64,000 nucleotides of DNA, taken from contig CAVSEV010000005.1 in NCBI GenBank assembly GCA_963727015.1, forward strand, positions 558,001-622,000. The letters run 5' to 3'. Origin of the DNA: DATFVJ01 sp963727015 (GTDB taxonomy: Bacteria > Actinomycetota > Actinomycetes > Streptosporangiales > Streptosporangiaceae). A program made the translations under genes and the position numbers. Position 1 is the first letter of the stretch. Each line of letters opens with the position of its first letter. Below are positions 41,452-50,671 of this stretch, one piece after another. Below the pieces are notes generated by a model, which saw only the letters and a program-made list of their open reading frames with translations, had not been told where the DNA came from and made no database searches.

Positions 41452-44199
41452 TCAGGCCACCAGGCCCCGATGCCGTGCGAGTGCGATCGCCTCGCGCCGC
41501 GAGCGCACGCCGAGTTTGCGGTAGGCGGACCGCAGGTGCGTCTTAACGGTATTGACCGAAAGGAACAGTGCTTCCCCGATCTCCTCGTTCGTCAGATGTG
41601 AGGGCAGGAAACGCAAGACGGCAAGCTCGCTGTCGCTGAGCGGGAGGGCGCCGCCGTCAGGTGTGCTTGATCCGGCCGGTATCTGGGCGTCGAGGCGTTG
41701 CAGGATTTTGCCGGCGAAACCGGCGCTGCGGCTGGTGGGCGGGACAAGCACGGTCAGCACGGAGCGCACGGCAGCGCCGCCGTCGACGAAAATCCGGCAA
41801 ATGCCTTCCGGCTCGGCGAGCAGCAATGCCTGCTCGAGTAGCGCTGCGGCCCGCTGCGGCGCCTTGAGCCTGCGGTGTGCGACCGCGCATACGAGCAGCG
41901 CGCTGACCTGCTCATGTACCTTGACGTCGGGCGCGGGGCCGGTGATGAACGGTTCAGCCGCCTGCAGCGCCCCTTGCGGGTCCGCTGCGGCCAGAAGCAG
42001 CCATGCCAGCGTCAGCCGGTCACTGGGCCGGCTGGAGCCCTCGTCCTGCGCCGTCAGGCCGGCGATGACTTTGCGTTCGAGGTCGTTGTCGCCGGAGTGA
42101 AGCGCGATCTCCCCTTCGAGGAACGTCACCGCCTCCACGACCGCAGGAACGGCCTGGCCGAACTCGTGCTGCAGCCGCATGAGCGCGACGCGCGCCTTGG
42201 TGGCGTCGCCCTGGGCGACGAGAGTGCGCGCGCGGATCAGTTCGGCGGCACAAGCGATCGACGGCTCACCCGGAATCTGCTGGTGTCCCTGGTAGTCGAT
42301 CTCGTCGAGAAGGCGCTGGACGGACGCGAGCTCATCGCGCATCAGGCTCACGAGCGCGAGGGTGAGGCGGGCGATGTTTCTGGTCGCGAGCGCGGCGGGA
42401 CGATCGGCGCCAGGCACCTCGGCGCCCGTCGGCTCCGCATCAAGCACCTCGACGGCGGCAGCGTCGGCGATCGTGAGGTTTCCGTGCCACGCCTCTCCAA
42501 GCGCTGCCCATGCCCGCGCCCGCGCCTGCAGTGTGGCGAAGTCTCCGGCCCCGAGTTCGCGATCGGCTGCCCGCAGGGCCTGGCGCGCCCGTGGCAGTTC
42601 GGCTGAACGTAGCAGCGCGACGCCGAGCGCCCACCAAAGGAAACCGGCCGCCCGGTGTTCTGGCTGGGTGCTCGCCAGGTGGGTAGCCTGATCGGCCTGT
42701 GTCTCCGCCCGCGCAAGCAGCCCAGGATCGGCGCCCGTGCGGCAGCTTGCCTGCAGCACGCGCAGGGCCGCGAGTTTCGGCTCCATGATGCGCCGGGTCG
42801 GTGTCGCGCTCCGGTCCAGTGCGGTGTCCGCCGCTTCGAGCAGCGCGTCGGCGCCATCGGGATCGCGCATCCAAAGCCGGGCGGCGGCCCAGGCAGCACC
42901 GACCGCTGCGTCGTCAAAGGCCAGGTCTGGGGGGATTTGTGCGAGTATCCGCTCGAGTTCGGCAGGACCGCGGGACAGCAGGATGGCGATGTCACTCGCG
43001 GCGAGAACCTGGGCCGTGTAGTCCCAGTCCTGGCCCTCGACCGAGCTGCGCAGGGCCTCGACTGGCCTGCCATGCTGGGTGTACCAGCGCGCAGCGCGCC
43101 GCAGCAGGATGGGAATCTCGTGCGGCATCTCCCGCCGCAGGTCCGCGAGGAGCAGTTCCCGCAGCAACGGGTGGTAGCGATACCAGGTCCGTTCGGTGTC
43201 GAGCGCCTGGACGAAACTGTTCTCCCTGCTGAGGCGGTCGAGGGAGCGCGCGCCGTCGGCGGTGCTCGTGAGCGCGTCGGCGAGCTTACCGGTCAGGTGC
43301 GCGGCAATGCTCGTACGCAGCAGGAACACCCGTGTCTGCGGGTCCTGGCCTGTCAGCACCTCGTCGCGCAGGTAGTCGGTGACGATCGGGTCGTCCCCGG
43401 CGATGTCGGTGATGCGGACGTTGCCTGAGTGCGCCCGCGTCCGCAGTGCCGCGAGCCGGATGCCGGCCATCCAGCCTTCGGTGTGCCGTAGCAGTTCGTC
43501 GCGGTCGGCGCGGTCGACACGCAGGCCGAGCATCGCGAAGTAGGCATCTGCCTCCTCGGGTGTGCAGGCGAGGTCGGCCGCGTCGATATCGGCGAGTTCG
43601 CCTGACACGCGCAGCCTGGCAAGCTGAAGCTGAGGGGCCCTTCGACCGGAAAGGATCAGCCGCAGCATGGGGGGCGCGTACCTGGTGAGCTGATCCAGCC
43701 AGCCGAGCACTTCGGGATTGGCAAGCTCGTGCACGTCGTCGAGAATGAGTATCAGCGGATCGGCGAACCGTTCCGCTGCCCTGATCAACGGCAACGGAAA
43801 GTCGTCGGCAGATCCGCGCTGGACGTCGCGCACCGTCTCTTCGAGCGCGGGGTCGGCCCGGCGAAGTGCCGCGAGCAGGTACGAACGGAACCGTCCGGGA
43901 TCATTGTCGGCGTGATCCAGGCTGAGCCACGCGATTCGCGTCTTGTGCAGTCGGCCCTGCGCCCACGATGCGCACGAAGTGGTCTTTCCCGAGCCTGCGG
44001 GTGCGGAAATCAGGCTGATGCGATGCTGCGTGGAGAGGTCGAGCAGGCCGCTCAGCCGGGCGCGTCCAAGCACACGGAAGACGGGCTTCGGGACAGCAAG
44101 CTTGGATTCGAGCAGCCGGCCGCCAGGAGCGTCACCATTGATCCGCTCCGGCCCAGTCACCCGTTCAGGCGTCAGCCGCTTGGTCGATACGGTCGTCAT
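41452..44199 (-). CDS. LAL-type (MalT-like) LuxR transcriptional regulator
   Basis: This ~915-residue ATP-dependent activator has a STAND/NACHT-type NTPase (Walker A SAPAGSGKTTS near residue 65; LILILDDVHEL as Walker B), a long helical repeat sensor region (about 350-830) and a C-terminal LuxR HTH (LSDSELAVLRFLPSHLTNEE, VNTVKTHLRSAYRKLGVRSR). MalT-like proteins open on binding a small inducer and ATP. Position directly upstream of the GH15 gene suggests control of sugar metabolism (inference). ATG 44199 follows a GGGGGGA site; the frame opens at 44253. Confidence 0.92.
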   Translation of the reverse strand: MTTVSTKRLTPERVTGPERINGDAPGGRLLESKLAVPKPVFRVLGRARLSGLLDLSTQHRISLISAPAGSGKTTSCASWAQGRLHKTRIAWLSLDHADNDPGRFRSYLLAALRRADPALEETVRDVQRGSADDFPLPLIRAAERFADPLILILDDVHELANPEVLGWLDQLTRYAPPMLRLILSGRRAPQLQLARLRVSGELADIDAADLACTPEEADAYFAMLGLRVDRADRDELLRHTEGWMAGIRLAALRTRAHSGNVRITDIAGDDPIVTDYLRDEVLTGQDPQTRVFLLRTSIAAHLTGKLADALTSTADGARSLDRLSRENSFVQALDTERTWYRYHPLLRELLLADLRREMPHEIPILLRRAARWYTQHGRPVEALRSSVEGQDWDYTAQVLAASDIAILLSRGPAELERILAQIPPDLAFDDAAVGAAWAAARLWMRDPDGADALLEAADTALDRSATPTRRIMEPKLAALRVLQASCRTGADPGLLARAETQADQATHLASTQPEHRAAGFLWWALGVALLRSAELPRARQALRAADRELGAGDFATLQARARAWAALGEAWHGNLTIADAAAVEVLDAEPTGAEVPGADRPAALATRNIARLTLALVSLMRDELASVQRLLDEIDYQGHQQIPGEPSIACAAELIRARTLVAQGDATKARVALMRLQHEFGQAVPAVVEAVTFLEGEIALHSGDNDLERKVIAGLTAQDEGSSRPSDRLTLAWLLLAAADPQGALQAAEPFITGPAPDVKVHEQVSALLVCAVAHRRLKAPQRAAALLEQALLLAEPEGICRIFVDGGAAVRSVLTVLVPPTSRSAGFAGKILQRLDAQIPAGSSTPDGGALPLSDSELAVLRFLPSHLTNEEIGEALFLSVNTVKTHLRSAYRKLGVRSRREAIALARHRGLVA

Positions 44200-44766
44200 C
44201 GGTCCCCCCAGCCGGCGGTCCAATCTCGGCCGGTGAGCCGGTGAAGGCCTCACCCGCTAAGGGTTAGTCCGCCGGTATTGTCCTGTCAAGCGTCATGTGC
44301 GGTTAACGTCGTCCCGCGTGCCGGGCCCGTGCTCACATCCGGCCGAGCCCGAGCGGGATCGTGTGCTGCGTGGCGAGTGGTTCTGCGGCCGCGTGACGCT
44401 GGCGCGTCACCCGGCAGGTACGTGTCACCCAGCAGGTATGAGACGTCCTTCCAACTCGGCGGCGGCGTTGTGTACCGGGCGTCGGTGCCGGGCGAACGCC
44501 GTAAACTGCCGCACTTCGCCCCTAACAATTACTCAGCGTCGAGGTCGGCCGTTAGGGTCGAAGGTCCCCGCGTGCCGACCTGCACCGCGAGCTACCTGCG
44601 GTTACGTGCGGGTATAGCCCGCCGAGGGTGAGGCAGTCGACACCACCAGGGCGGTCGCGGCCGCGAGCGCGACGGCCGAGATCAGGATCTGGATGAGGAT
44701 GCGCGTGGCACCGATCCCGGCACGGCCAGATCGGGAAATACCGCGCTTAGCATCTTAATCTAGTGC
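44200..44766. other. Intergenic region with 15-bp direct repeat
   Basis: No supported gene. Two 15-bp direct repeats (GTCACCCGGCAGGTA at 44406-44420 and GTCACCCAGCAGGTA at 44424-44438) may be regulator sites upstream of the LAL gene. On the minus strand 44620-44735 can be read as a hydrophobic segment (ILIQILISAVALAAATALVV) ending in TAA, but no start codon precedes it, so it may be a relic. Confidence 0.45.
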
Positions 44767-45930
44767 TCAGTAACGGCGCCGGACGGCCATCGCCTGGGCC
44801 AGCCTTGATTCGGCCATCTGGACGGCGGCCGAGCGGGGGGTCAGCACGCTGTCGCGGGTGCGGTCGAGCAATTCGGCCGTGCTCGCGCGGATCTTCTCTT
44901 CTATTTCAGCGAACGCCTCGGCCCTGCTGGCGCCGCGGTGCTCGGCTGCCGCGCAGATGACGCCGCCCGAATTGGCGACCACGTCGGGAACGCACAGCAC
45001 ACCCCGCTCGTGCAGCTCAGTCTCGGCTTCCCTGGTGAGCGGGATGTTGGCTGCCTCGATGACCACCCGAGCCGCGATCTTCCCCGCATTGTCCGCGGTC
45101 ACCACGTCCGGCTGTGCCGCAGGAATAAAGATGTCACAGTCCAGGCCGAGGACGTCGTCACGCGGGACGGCCATGCCGCCCGGGAAGCCGGACACCGAGC
45201 CGTCGCCATGCTCGAAGCGCACCAGAGCAGGCACGTCAAGCCCGCCCGGCTCCCACGTCGCGCCCTGGACATCCGAGGCGGCGATGATCAGGGCACCACG
45301 CTCCGCCAGGGCGGCGGCCGCGTGGCTGCCTACCGCGCCGAAGCCCTCGATGACCACGCGCGCACCTGCGAGGTCGAGAACCTTGGCCTCGCTAAGGACA
45401 TCGGCGCAGACAGCCACCCCGAACCCGGTCGCCCCAAGCTGGTCAAGGGGGATCCCGCCGAGCGCGCTCGGCAGCCCCACACATCGGCCGATCTCGTCGT
45501 GTACATACGCCATGGACGTCTCGCTCGTGCCCATGTCGGGCCCGGGTATGTATTCGGTCAGATGCTCGATGGCGCGGGCGAAGGCGCGCATTACCCGCTC
45601 GTGGTCCACTGGCGCGAGATCCGGCAGAGCGGCGATGCCGGACTTACCGCCACCATGTGGCAGTCCGGCGACCGCATTCTTCATGGTCATCGCGCGGGCG
45701 AGGCGGGCCACCTCACCCGCCGTGATATCGGGCCGCATCCGGACGCCGCCGATCGCCGGGCCGAGTGCGACGTTGTCGACCACGACAACCGCTTCGACCC
45801 CGGCGCAGGGGCGCAGGAAGACAACCTTTGCCGGGCCCAGCTCATCGACCGCCCAGCTCGCCGACGTCTCCGACATCACCGGCACCGCCTCTCCTGCCGC
45901 CACCGCACCAAGAGTGCGCTTGATGGCCAC
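44767..45930 (-). CDS. Glu/Leu/Phe/Val dehydrogenase family protein
   Basis: This 369- or 387-residue NAD(P)-dependent amino-acid dehydrogenase has an N-terminal catalytic domain with GPAIGGVRMRP, AMTMKNAVAGLPHGGGKSGI (substrate and catalytic Lys) and YIPGPDMGTSE. A Rossmann domain follows with VVIEGFGAVGSHAAAAL and NIPLTREAE. The short length favours the Leu/Val/Phe type over hexameric GDH. GTG 45930 opens the frame; ATG 45876 (MSETSASWAVDEL) is an alternative closer to family starts, but neither has an ideal ribosome site. Confidence 0.88.
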   Translation of the reverse strand: MAIKRTLGAVAAGEAVPVMSETSASWAVDELGPAKVVFLRPCAGVEAVVVVDNVALGPAIGGVRMRPDITAGEVARLARAMTMKNAVAGLPHGGGKSGIAALPDLAPVDHERVMRAFARAIEHLTEYIPGPDMGTSETSMAYVHDEIGRCVGLPSALGGIPLDQLGATGFGVAVCADVLSEAKVLDLAGARVVIEGFGAVGSHAAAALAERGALIIAASDVQGATWEPGGLDVPALVRFEHGDGSVSGFPGGMAVPRDDVLGLDCDIFIPAAQPDVVTADNAGKIAARVVIEAANIPLTREAETELHERGVLCVPDVVANSGGVICAAAEHRGASRAEAFAEIEEKIRASTAELLDRTRDSVLTPRSAAVQMAESRLAQAMAVRRRY

Positions 45931-46071
45931 CGCTCCCCAGGGCCGATGGTCCCGCAGAGCGGCGGCCGTTCAGCGGCGCCCGGCCGTCGGACGCCGGCAG
46001 CGGCTATTTACTAGACGGGCCCTGCGGTGGGCCGGAATCCGTCGCCCGTGCGGAGCTTGTCCACGGCCGAG

Positions 46072-46914
46072 TCAGGGACGGCGGATCACGATGTCGCCGT
46101 GACCGGTGCGAGCGCGCACCTCGACGGTCTCGTCGGACTGTCCTGGGCCGTCACTGGCATCCAGATCGCTGCGCACCCTGCCGTGCTGTGAGCTGACGTC
46201 CAGCCAGGCGGCTGTGCCCGCCCTGACCCCGAGCTCCAACTCTCCGAAGCCGGTCTCGAGCACAACTGAGCCGCGCACGACTTCGCCGATCCGGACTCTG
46301 CCGTACGCGGTCTTGGCGCCAACGGCGGCTAGGGCACGGTCGACGGTGATGTCGCCGTTCGCTGTGTTGAGCCGTACGTCGCCGGTCACCTCGCCGACGC
46401 TGATGTCGCCGTTGGAGGTCTTGATCACCGCCGAGCCGTCGATCTCGCCAATCCAGATCTTGCCGGATGAGGTGGTCACGTCGGTGTGCCCGCCCGCTCG
46501 GCCAACCGAGATGTCGCCCGCGCCGGTTCGCAGCTTCAGCTTGCCGGTCTGATCAAGGCGGATGGAGCCGGCGGCAGTGTCGAATGTGGATTCGCCAATG
46601 CGGCCCTCACTGCGGAAGTCCGCCCAGGCCTTGCCGTCAACGCGTGAGCCGCTCGGCAGCTCGACCGTCACGTCGATCGACGCAGGCCGGCCGAAGATCG
46701 AACGGATCTTGTTCTTGGGCGCTTTCACCAGCAGCTGGCCGTTGGCGTACTCGACCTGGGTCTGTCCGGCGGCCTGGACGTCAGCGTCCTCGGACGCGTC
46801 GCCCGGGCGTACCTCGACGACCGTGTCGGCGCGGTCGCTCGCGTGGATCCGGACATATCCGGCCGCGATGTCGATGGTGGCGACGATCGCTTCGGGGGTG
46901 TCGAATGTTGGCAT
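46072..46914 (-). CDS. DUF4097-type beta-helix repeat protein
   Basis: This 280-residue cytoplasmic protein begins MPTFDTPEAIVATIDIAAGY and is built of repeating beta strands (GDISVGRAGGHTDV, GKIWIGEIDGSAVI, GDISVGEVTGDVRL, GDITVDRA). This is the right-handed ladder of DUF4097 proteins, whose function is unknown. It lies 74 nt downstream of an RHH (HicB-like) gene on the same strand; this pairing recurs in actinomycetes as far as I recall, suggesting a shared process. Confidence 0.88.
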   Translation of the reverse strand: MPTFDTPEAIVATIDIAAGYVRIHASDRADTVVEVRPGDASEDADVQAAGQTQVEYANGQLLVKAPKNKIRSIFGRPASIDVTVELPSGSRVDGKAWADFRSEGRIGESTFDTAAGSIRLDQTGKLKLRTGAGDISVGRAGGHTDVTTSSGKIWIGEIDGSAVIKTSNGDISVGEVTGDVRLNTANGDITVDRALAAVGAKTAYGRVRIGEVVRGSVVLETGFGELELGVRAGTAAWLDVSSQHGRVRSDLDASDGPGQSDETVEVRARTGHGDIVIRRP

Positions 46915-46988
46915 GGCGATGCTTTCCTGATGGCTTTGGCAGGTGTCCCGTCGCGGGACGGGTGACGAATGGCGGTCGGGGCGGGTCC

Positions 46989-47582
46989 CTACCGCACCCA
47001 GCCGGTGTAGCGCCGCCCGAACTGCTCGCCCCTAACCTGGCCGCCCCTAACCTGGCCGGAGCTAACCTGGCCGGAGCCGCGGCCTCGGTCGTCGGGTCCG
47101 AGGGCGGCGGACACGGCCCGGACGAGCCAGGCGTTGACCGACAGCCCCATCCGGCTGGCCGCCTCGTCGATGTGCGGCTTGAGATGTTCGGGCACGCGCA
47201 GCGAGATCCGGGCCGTACCGCCCTCGTCGGCATCCGGCAGGGACGGTGAAGCGGGCGGCGGGGCCCCCATCGCGGTCTCCACCTCGCCCAGCGTGATCCT
47301 CGGTCCGCCCCCGGGTTCCTCTTCGGACGACTGGTCCGCGGGCGGTGGTGTCACGACGAAGTCGGGGTCGCGCCCGCGCAGGCGTACCTCGACCGAGCCC
47401 GGCGCGAGATCGCGGGTGATCTCATCTGCGGCGGCTGACAGCGCCTCCAGCAGGGCTAGTCTGGCGGCCGATTCAAGCGGCGCGGTGAGCCGCTCGGCAA
47501 GCGCGCGAGCGTCCTCGCCACCAGCCGCAGCGGCGACCGCGAGCTCGCGGCGGAGGTTTTCGACGTATGGAGCGAGGTTCAT
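46989..47582 (-). CDS. HicB-like/RHH DNA-binding protein
   Basis: This 197-residue protein's residues 1-70 are helical (LAPYVENLRRELAVAAAAGG), followed by an acidic Pro-rich linker. Near residues 122-160 an Arc/HicB-type ribbon-helix-helix appears: TARISLRVPEHLKPHIDEAA, then SVNAWLVRAVSAAL. The C-terminus has GQVSSGQVRGGQVRG repeats encoded by short DNA repeats. No HicA toxin is adjacent; the downstream gene is DUF4097, so a classical toxin-antitoxin role is doubtful. Autoregulation through the TGAC/GTCA palindromes at its start is likely. Confidence 0.8.
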   Translation of the reverse strand: MNLAPYVENLRRELAVAAAAGGEDARALAERLTAPLESAARLALLEALSAAADEITRDLAPGSVEVRLRGRDPDFVVTPPPADQSSEEEPGGGPRITLGEVETAMGAPPPASPSLPDADEGGTARISLRVPEHLKPHIDEAASRMGLSVNAWLVRAVSAALGPDDRGRGSGQVSSGQVRGGQVRGEQFGRRYTGWVR

Positions 47583-47612
47583 GACATCAGTATGACGTCA
47601 TGATGGTGTCAA
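47582..47612 (-). promoter_or_regulatory. Palindromic operator/promoter of the RHH gene
   Basis: Three dyads are stacked at the start codon: TGACATCA (47582-47589), TGACGTCA (47593-47600) and TGATGGTGTCA (47601-47611). A minus-strand TTGACA is at 47607-47612. The arrangement suits cooperative binding by RHH dimers. Confidence 0.5.
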
Positions 47613-47984
47613 AGTCAAAGCTGAAGGGGTCAGTCTGACATCACCAGCTCACGCGGCTCGGCCAGCTCACTCAGCTCGGCCCGGTCCTGCTCGCCGGCGT
47701 TCGCGCGCTCCAGCTAGGCCAGCCGTCAAGAGCGGCGGTGCCCCGCTCTCGGCCGCGCCGGCCCGATGATGTCCCGCACGTAGCGAACGGCGCTGCCGTA
47801 TCAGCGAGTGCGGTCACCGGGCGCGCTGCGGTGGCCGAGTGCTTCGTGGAAACCGGCACGGTACCCGCGATTGGGCCGGCCAATCGGAGCGTGCGGTAGT
47901 CAATGCCAGGCCCCCGGCCCAGCCAGCCTGGCGATGCGGCTATCCAGTTCGATGTCCGGTGCCGCCGGGATGGATTCATTGGCG
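47613..47984. other. Intergenic region without recognisable gene
   Basis: Only short unsupported frames are present; I see no tRNA, repeat or family motif. Confidence 0.4.
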
Positions 47985-48626
47985 CTATGAACGGCGGAAC
48001 AGCAGCCGTGCGACATCCCGGAATGGCACCACCAGGTAGACGGCGATACCGAAGTACAACGCCACGGCTGCTGCGGGCAAGGCGAGCCCGACGACGATCG
48101 CGGTCACATACCCGACGACGGTAGGCAGAAGTTTTCGTTGTGAGCTCCGCAGTTCCTCGCCTTCTCCTTGCGGCGAGTAGTGCTGCGCGCGCCGCGCATA
48201 CGCATCAAGGAAGAATCCCAGGAGGCGGAGTGCCAGCAGCGTCAGCCCGTATATGGTGACCGCCACCCGCTCACCGCCCGCGTGATGCAGGGCGTCCGTG
48301 ACGAGCCGGGTCGGGAACGGCAGGAACGCCACCACGAGCAGAACCAGCAAGTTGAGCCGCAGGAAGATCGGATCGGTCCGCGCGAGCCGGTCGGTCAACG
48401 CCGTGTGGGCGATCCACGTACCGCCGATCGTCAGGAAGCTGACGACGTACGCCACGTAGCCGGGCCAGGCATGAAGCGCTTGCTGCAGCGGCGTGCCCGG
48501 CGGGTGAACCGCGAGGTCAAGTACGAGCAGTGTGGCGGCGATGGAGAACACGCCGTCGCTGAAAGCCTCCATCCGGCCCTTGCTGAGAACACGGCGCGGA
48601 CGCGCCGTGTTCTCAGCAGCTGGCAC
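47985..48626 (-). CDS. TMEM175-family potassium channel
   Basis: This 213-residue membrane protein has the TMEM175 signature at the start of helix 1 (RMEAFSDGVFSIAATLLVLDL), then about five further helices (YVAYVVSFLTIGGTWIAHTAL, LLVLLVVAFLPFPTRLV, and others). Bacterial TMEM175 proteins are tetrameric K+ leak channels. GTG 48626 is strongly supported by GAAGGAGG 7 nt upstream although the frame opens at 48896. A near-perfect 36-bp palindrome covers codons 4-15. Confidence 0.9.
   Translation of the reverse strand: MPAAENTARPRRVLSKGRMEAFSDGVFSIAATLLVLDLAVHPPGTPLQQALHAWPGYVAYVVSFLTIGGTWIAHTALTDRLARTDPIFLRLNLLVLLVVAFLPFPTRLVTDALHHAGGERVAVTIYGLTLLALRLLGFFLDAYARRAQHYSPQGEGEELRSSQRKLLPTVVGYVTAIVVGLALPAAAVALYFGIAVYLVVPFRDVARLLFRRS
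48582..48617. repeat. 36-bp palindrome in the first codons of the TMEM175 gene
   Basis: Arms 48582-48598 and 48601-48617 are 17-bp exact reverse complements with only 2 nt between them (left arm starts GCTGAGAACACG). In mRNA this forms a very strong hairpin about 10 nt after the start codon, and in DNA it is a large operator-like dyad. Confidence 0.85.
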
Positions 48627-48890
48627 GGCATTGCCTCCTTCGCGCCGGTCGATAGGCGAGAGCAACCTGTGGACCGAGGATGTCCAATCGGCGACCCAGC
48701 GGCACGCGTCCCAGATCGCTTGATCGGGAGAGGAAATACCCGCGCTGAGACTTGGCGGTCGGCGCAGGCGGGGGTCCGCCTTACGCCAGGAGCGCGATTG
48801 CCGCGCCAATGTGAGCGTGGGGTTTGGTAAGCCGCCGTCGGCGGTTCCTGATCGTCCGGACCTGCCTGTCTGCCAGCCTGGATTACCTGG

Positions 48891-48918
48891 TGACAATTAG
48901 TAACTACTACGGTACTCT
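48891..48918 (+). promoter_or_regulatory. Probable promoter of the secreted Cys-repeat gene
   Basis: TGACAA (48891-48896) and TACTCT (48913-48918) are spaced 16 nt in an unusually AT-rich patch. Downstream, the leader has a 9-bp direct repeat CTAACCACC (48932-48940 and 48945-48953) leading into AAGGAGG. Confidence 0.5.
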
Positions 48919-48965
48919 GCGTAATGGTTCCCTAACCACCTTCGCTAACCACCAAGGAGGCAAGA

Positions 48966-49496
48966 GTGAGAAGAATGCTTCTGCCCGCAGCTATCGCGGC
49001 CTCTGCTGCGGTCTTCGTGCTGAGCGTGACAGCTACTGCATTCGCCCAGCCCCAGAAGAACTCACCGCAAAATAGGATCGTGGTCGGGCTGAACAAGACG
49101 CTAAGGCCACGCCCAGTCCCATGCAACCCTGCCGAACGACATGGCGTTATCGGCGGGAACTGCTCCATCAGGCCATGCCCCTCGATTCGCGCGCGGCAGC
49201 GGTGCGTGATCCTGCCGCCCCCACCGCCGCCGCACCGGTGCATTTATCCTGCGGTCTGGGTGGACGGGCACTGCATAATCCTCCGGCCCCCGCCGTTCCC
49301 GCGCCCACCGCGGCCGAACCGGTGCATTTATCCTGCGGTCTGGGTAGACGGGCACTGCGTAATCCTCCGGCCGCCGCCGCGGCCCCTGCCACACAAGTGC
49401 ATTTATCCTGCGGTCTGGGTAGCCGGGCACTGCGTAATCATCCGGAGGCCGCCGGTACCACTGCCGCCGAAGTGCGGGCAGAGAACCTGCGTCTGA
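48966..49496 (+). CDS. Secreted cysteine/proline-rich protein with three CIYPAVWV repeats
   Basis: This 176-residue protein has a signal peptide (MLLPAAIAASAAVFVLSVTA, cleaved near AFA-Q). A Cys-containing spacer comes first (VPCNPAERHGVIGGNCSIRP). Three near-identical modules of form RCIYPAVWVDGHCVILRPPP follow at about residues 92, 119 and 144, separated by Pro/Arg-rich linkers, and a final CGQRTC. Each module has two cysteines nine residues apart, so one disulfide per module is likely. I recognise no family. GTG 48966 has AAGGAGG at ideal spacing and a plausible promoter upstream, so it is a real gene, possibly wall- or surface-associated. Confidence 0.75.
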   Translation: MRRMLLPAAIAASAAVFVLSVTATAFAQPQKNSPQNRIVVGLNKTLRPRPVPCNPAERHGVIGGNCSIRPCPSIRARQRCVILPPPPPPHRCIYPAVWVDGHCIILRPPPFPRPPRPNRCIYPAVWVDGHCVILRPPPRPLPHKCIYPAVWVAGHCVIIRRPPVPLPPKCGQRTCV

Positions 49497-49621
49497 GCTG
49501 GCGTGAACAGGCCCCGGCCGGGACTTGCCGCCCGGCCGGGGCGCCGGAGAGCCTTCCGCGCGCTGCTCGCCGTGCAGTGCCGTTCGCCTGGGCGCCGTGG
49601 CACCGCAGGCCTCGTTACACG

Positions 49622-50671
49622 TCACGGCGCCCGATCCGCGTCGCCCCCGGCGTCCGGCGGCCGGACCGGGCGCGGCGGCTGGATCCGCCAGTCGACCACA
49701 TCGGGGCAGGCCTCCCGCGGCGTGCCCGCCACTGGTGGCCCGTAGCCAAGCCGCAACACCATCACCTCAGGGTGCTTGAGCCACGACGGCAGGTCGTAAG
49801 CAGGCGCGGCGTATCTGTCTCTGTCCTGCAACTCGAAGGGCTGGGTGAGGAAGGACGCCGCCACGCCATAGCGTGTCGCCGTCAGCAGGACCCGCTGCAG
49901 GCCCTGGCCCGCGCGAAGCCAGGCCGGCGCGGTATCGGTCTCGTAGGTCGAGAGCACCATCAGCAGCGCCTGGGTCTCGAACCGCTCACATCGGCGTTTG
50001 CCAGGCAGGCCAAGCCCCAGATCACGGACTGGACCGCGGGCTCTCCTCGGCTGCGGTCCGAAGGCAGCGATGGGCACGCCGAGGCCGTTGCCGGCGTCGA
50101 TCGACTGCCGCAGTTCCCGCACGTATCCGGCATCGTCGCGCAGTCTCTTATCGACCCTGGCAGTGACACGAAGTAGCTGCCTCGCGTCGTTACGGTGCAG
50201 CAGCCACACGTGGGCCCGCTCTCGCCAGGCGGCGTGCTCGAGCTCCGTCACGATGGGCATCGGGACCCGGCGGCTGCTGAACGGCTCCCGGTTGGTGTGC
50301 CGCTTCTGGATCGCCTCGTACAGCCGTTGCTCGGTGAAGCTCGGCGGCCGCGCCCGGCTCCGCACGACTTCCACCGACGCGAGCAAGTCCGGGTGGCTCC
50401 GCTGGTCGGGGGCTAGCCAGACCACAGGATCATGCCCGCTCACCCGGAGCGCCATCCGAAGGTTGAACAGCGCCGCCCCGCAGCTAATGACCATCTCGCG
50501 GCCACGCGGGTCAGCGATCCGCAACTGGCGCGCCAGATTGGCGCGCAGTTCGATCCGGTCGTCGGCGACGATCCGGAACGACCAGGGCTGGGTATTCTCG
50601 ATTGACGGTGCCGCCTGGGCAGCACGGATCAACCGGAAAATGCTTTCATCGGTGGCGAAGGGGTCCAGCAT
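49622..50671 (-). CDS. Acg-type nitroreductase-family FMN protein
   Basis: This 349-residue protein resembles the Acg (Rv2032) branch of the nitroreductase superfamily: two tandem half-domains, AAQAAPSIENTQPWSFRI near the N-terminus, KRHTNREPFSSRRVP in the middle and YDLPSWLKHPEVMVLRLGYG at the end. Acg proteins bind FMN but lack normal nitroreductase activity and may store flavin under hypoxia or stress. ATG 50671 is supported by GAGGT 6-7 nt upstream. Confidence 0.85.
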   Translation of the reverse strand: MLDPFATDESIFRLIRAAQAAPSIENTQPWSFRIVADDRIELRANLARQLRIADPRGREMVISCGAALFNLRMALRVSGHDPVVWLAPDQRSHPDLLASVEVVRSRARPPSFTEQRLYEAIQKRHTNREPFSSRRVPMPIVTELEHAAWRERAHVWLLHRNDARQLLRVTARVDKRLRDDAGYVRELRQSIDAGNGLGVPIAAFGPQPRRARGPVRDLGLGLPGKRRCERFETQALLMVLSTYETDTAPAWLRAGQGLQRVLLTATRYGVAASFLTQPFELQDRDRYAAPAYDLPSWLKHPEVMVLRLGYGPPVAGTPREACPDVVDWRIQPPRPVRPPDAGGDADRAP

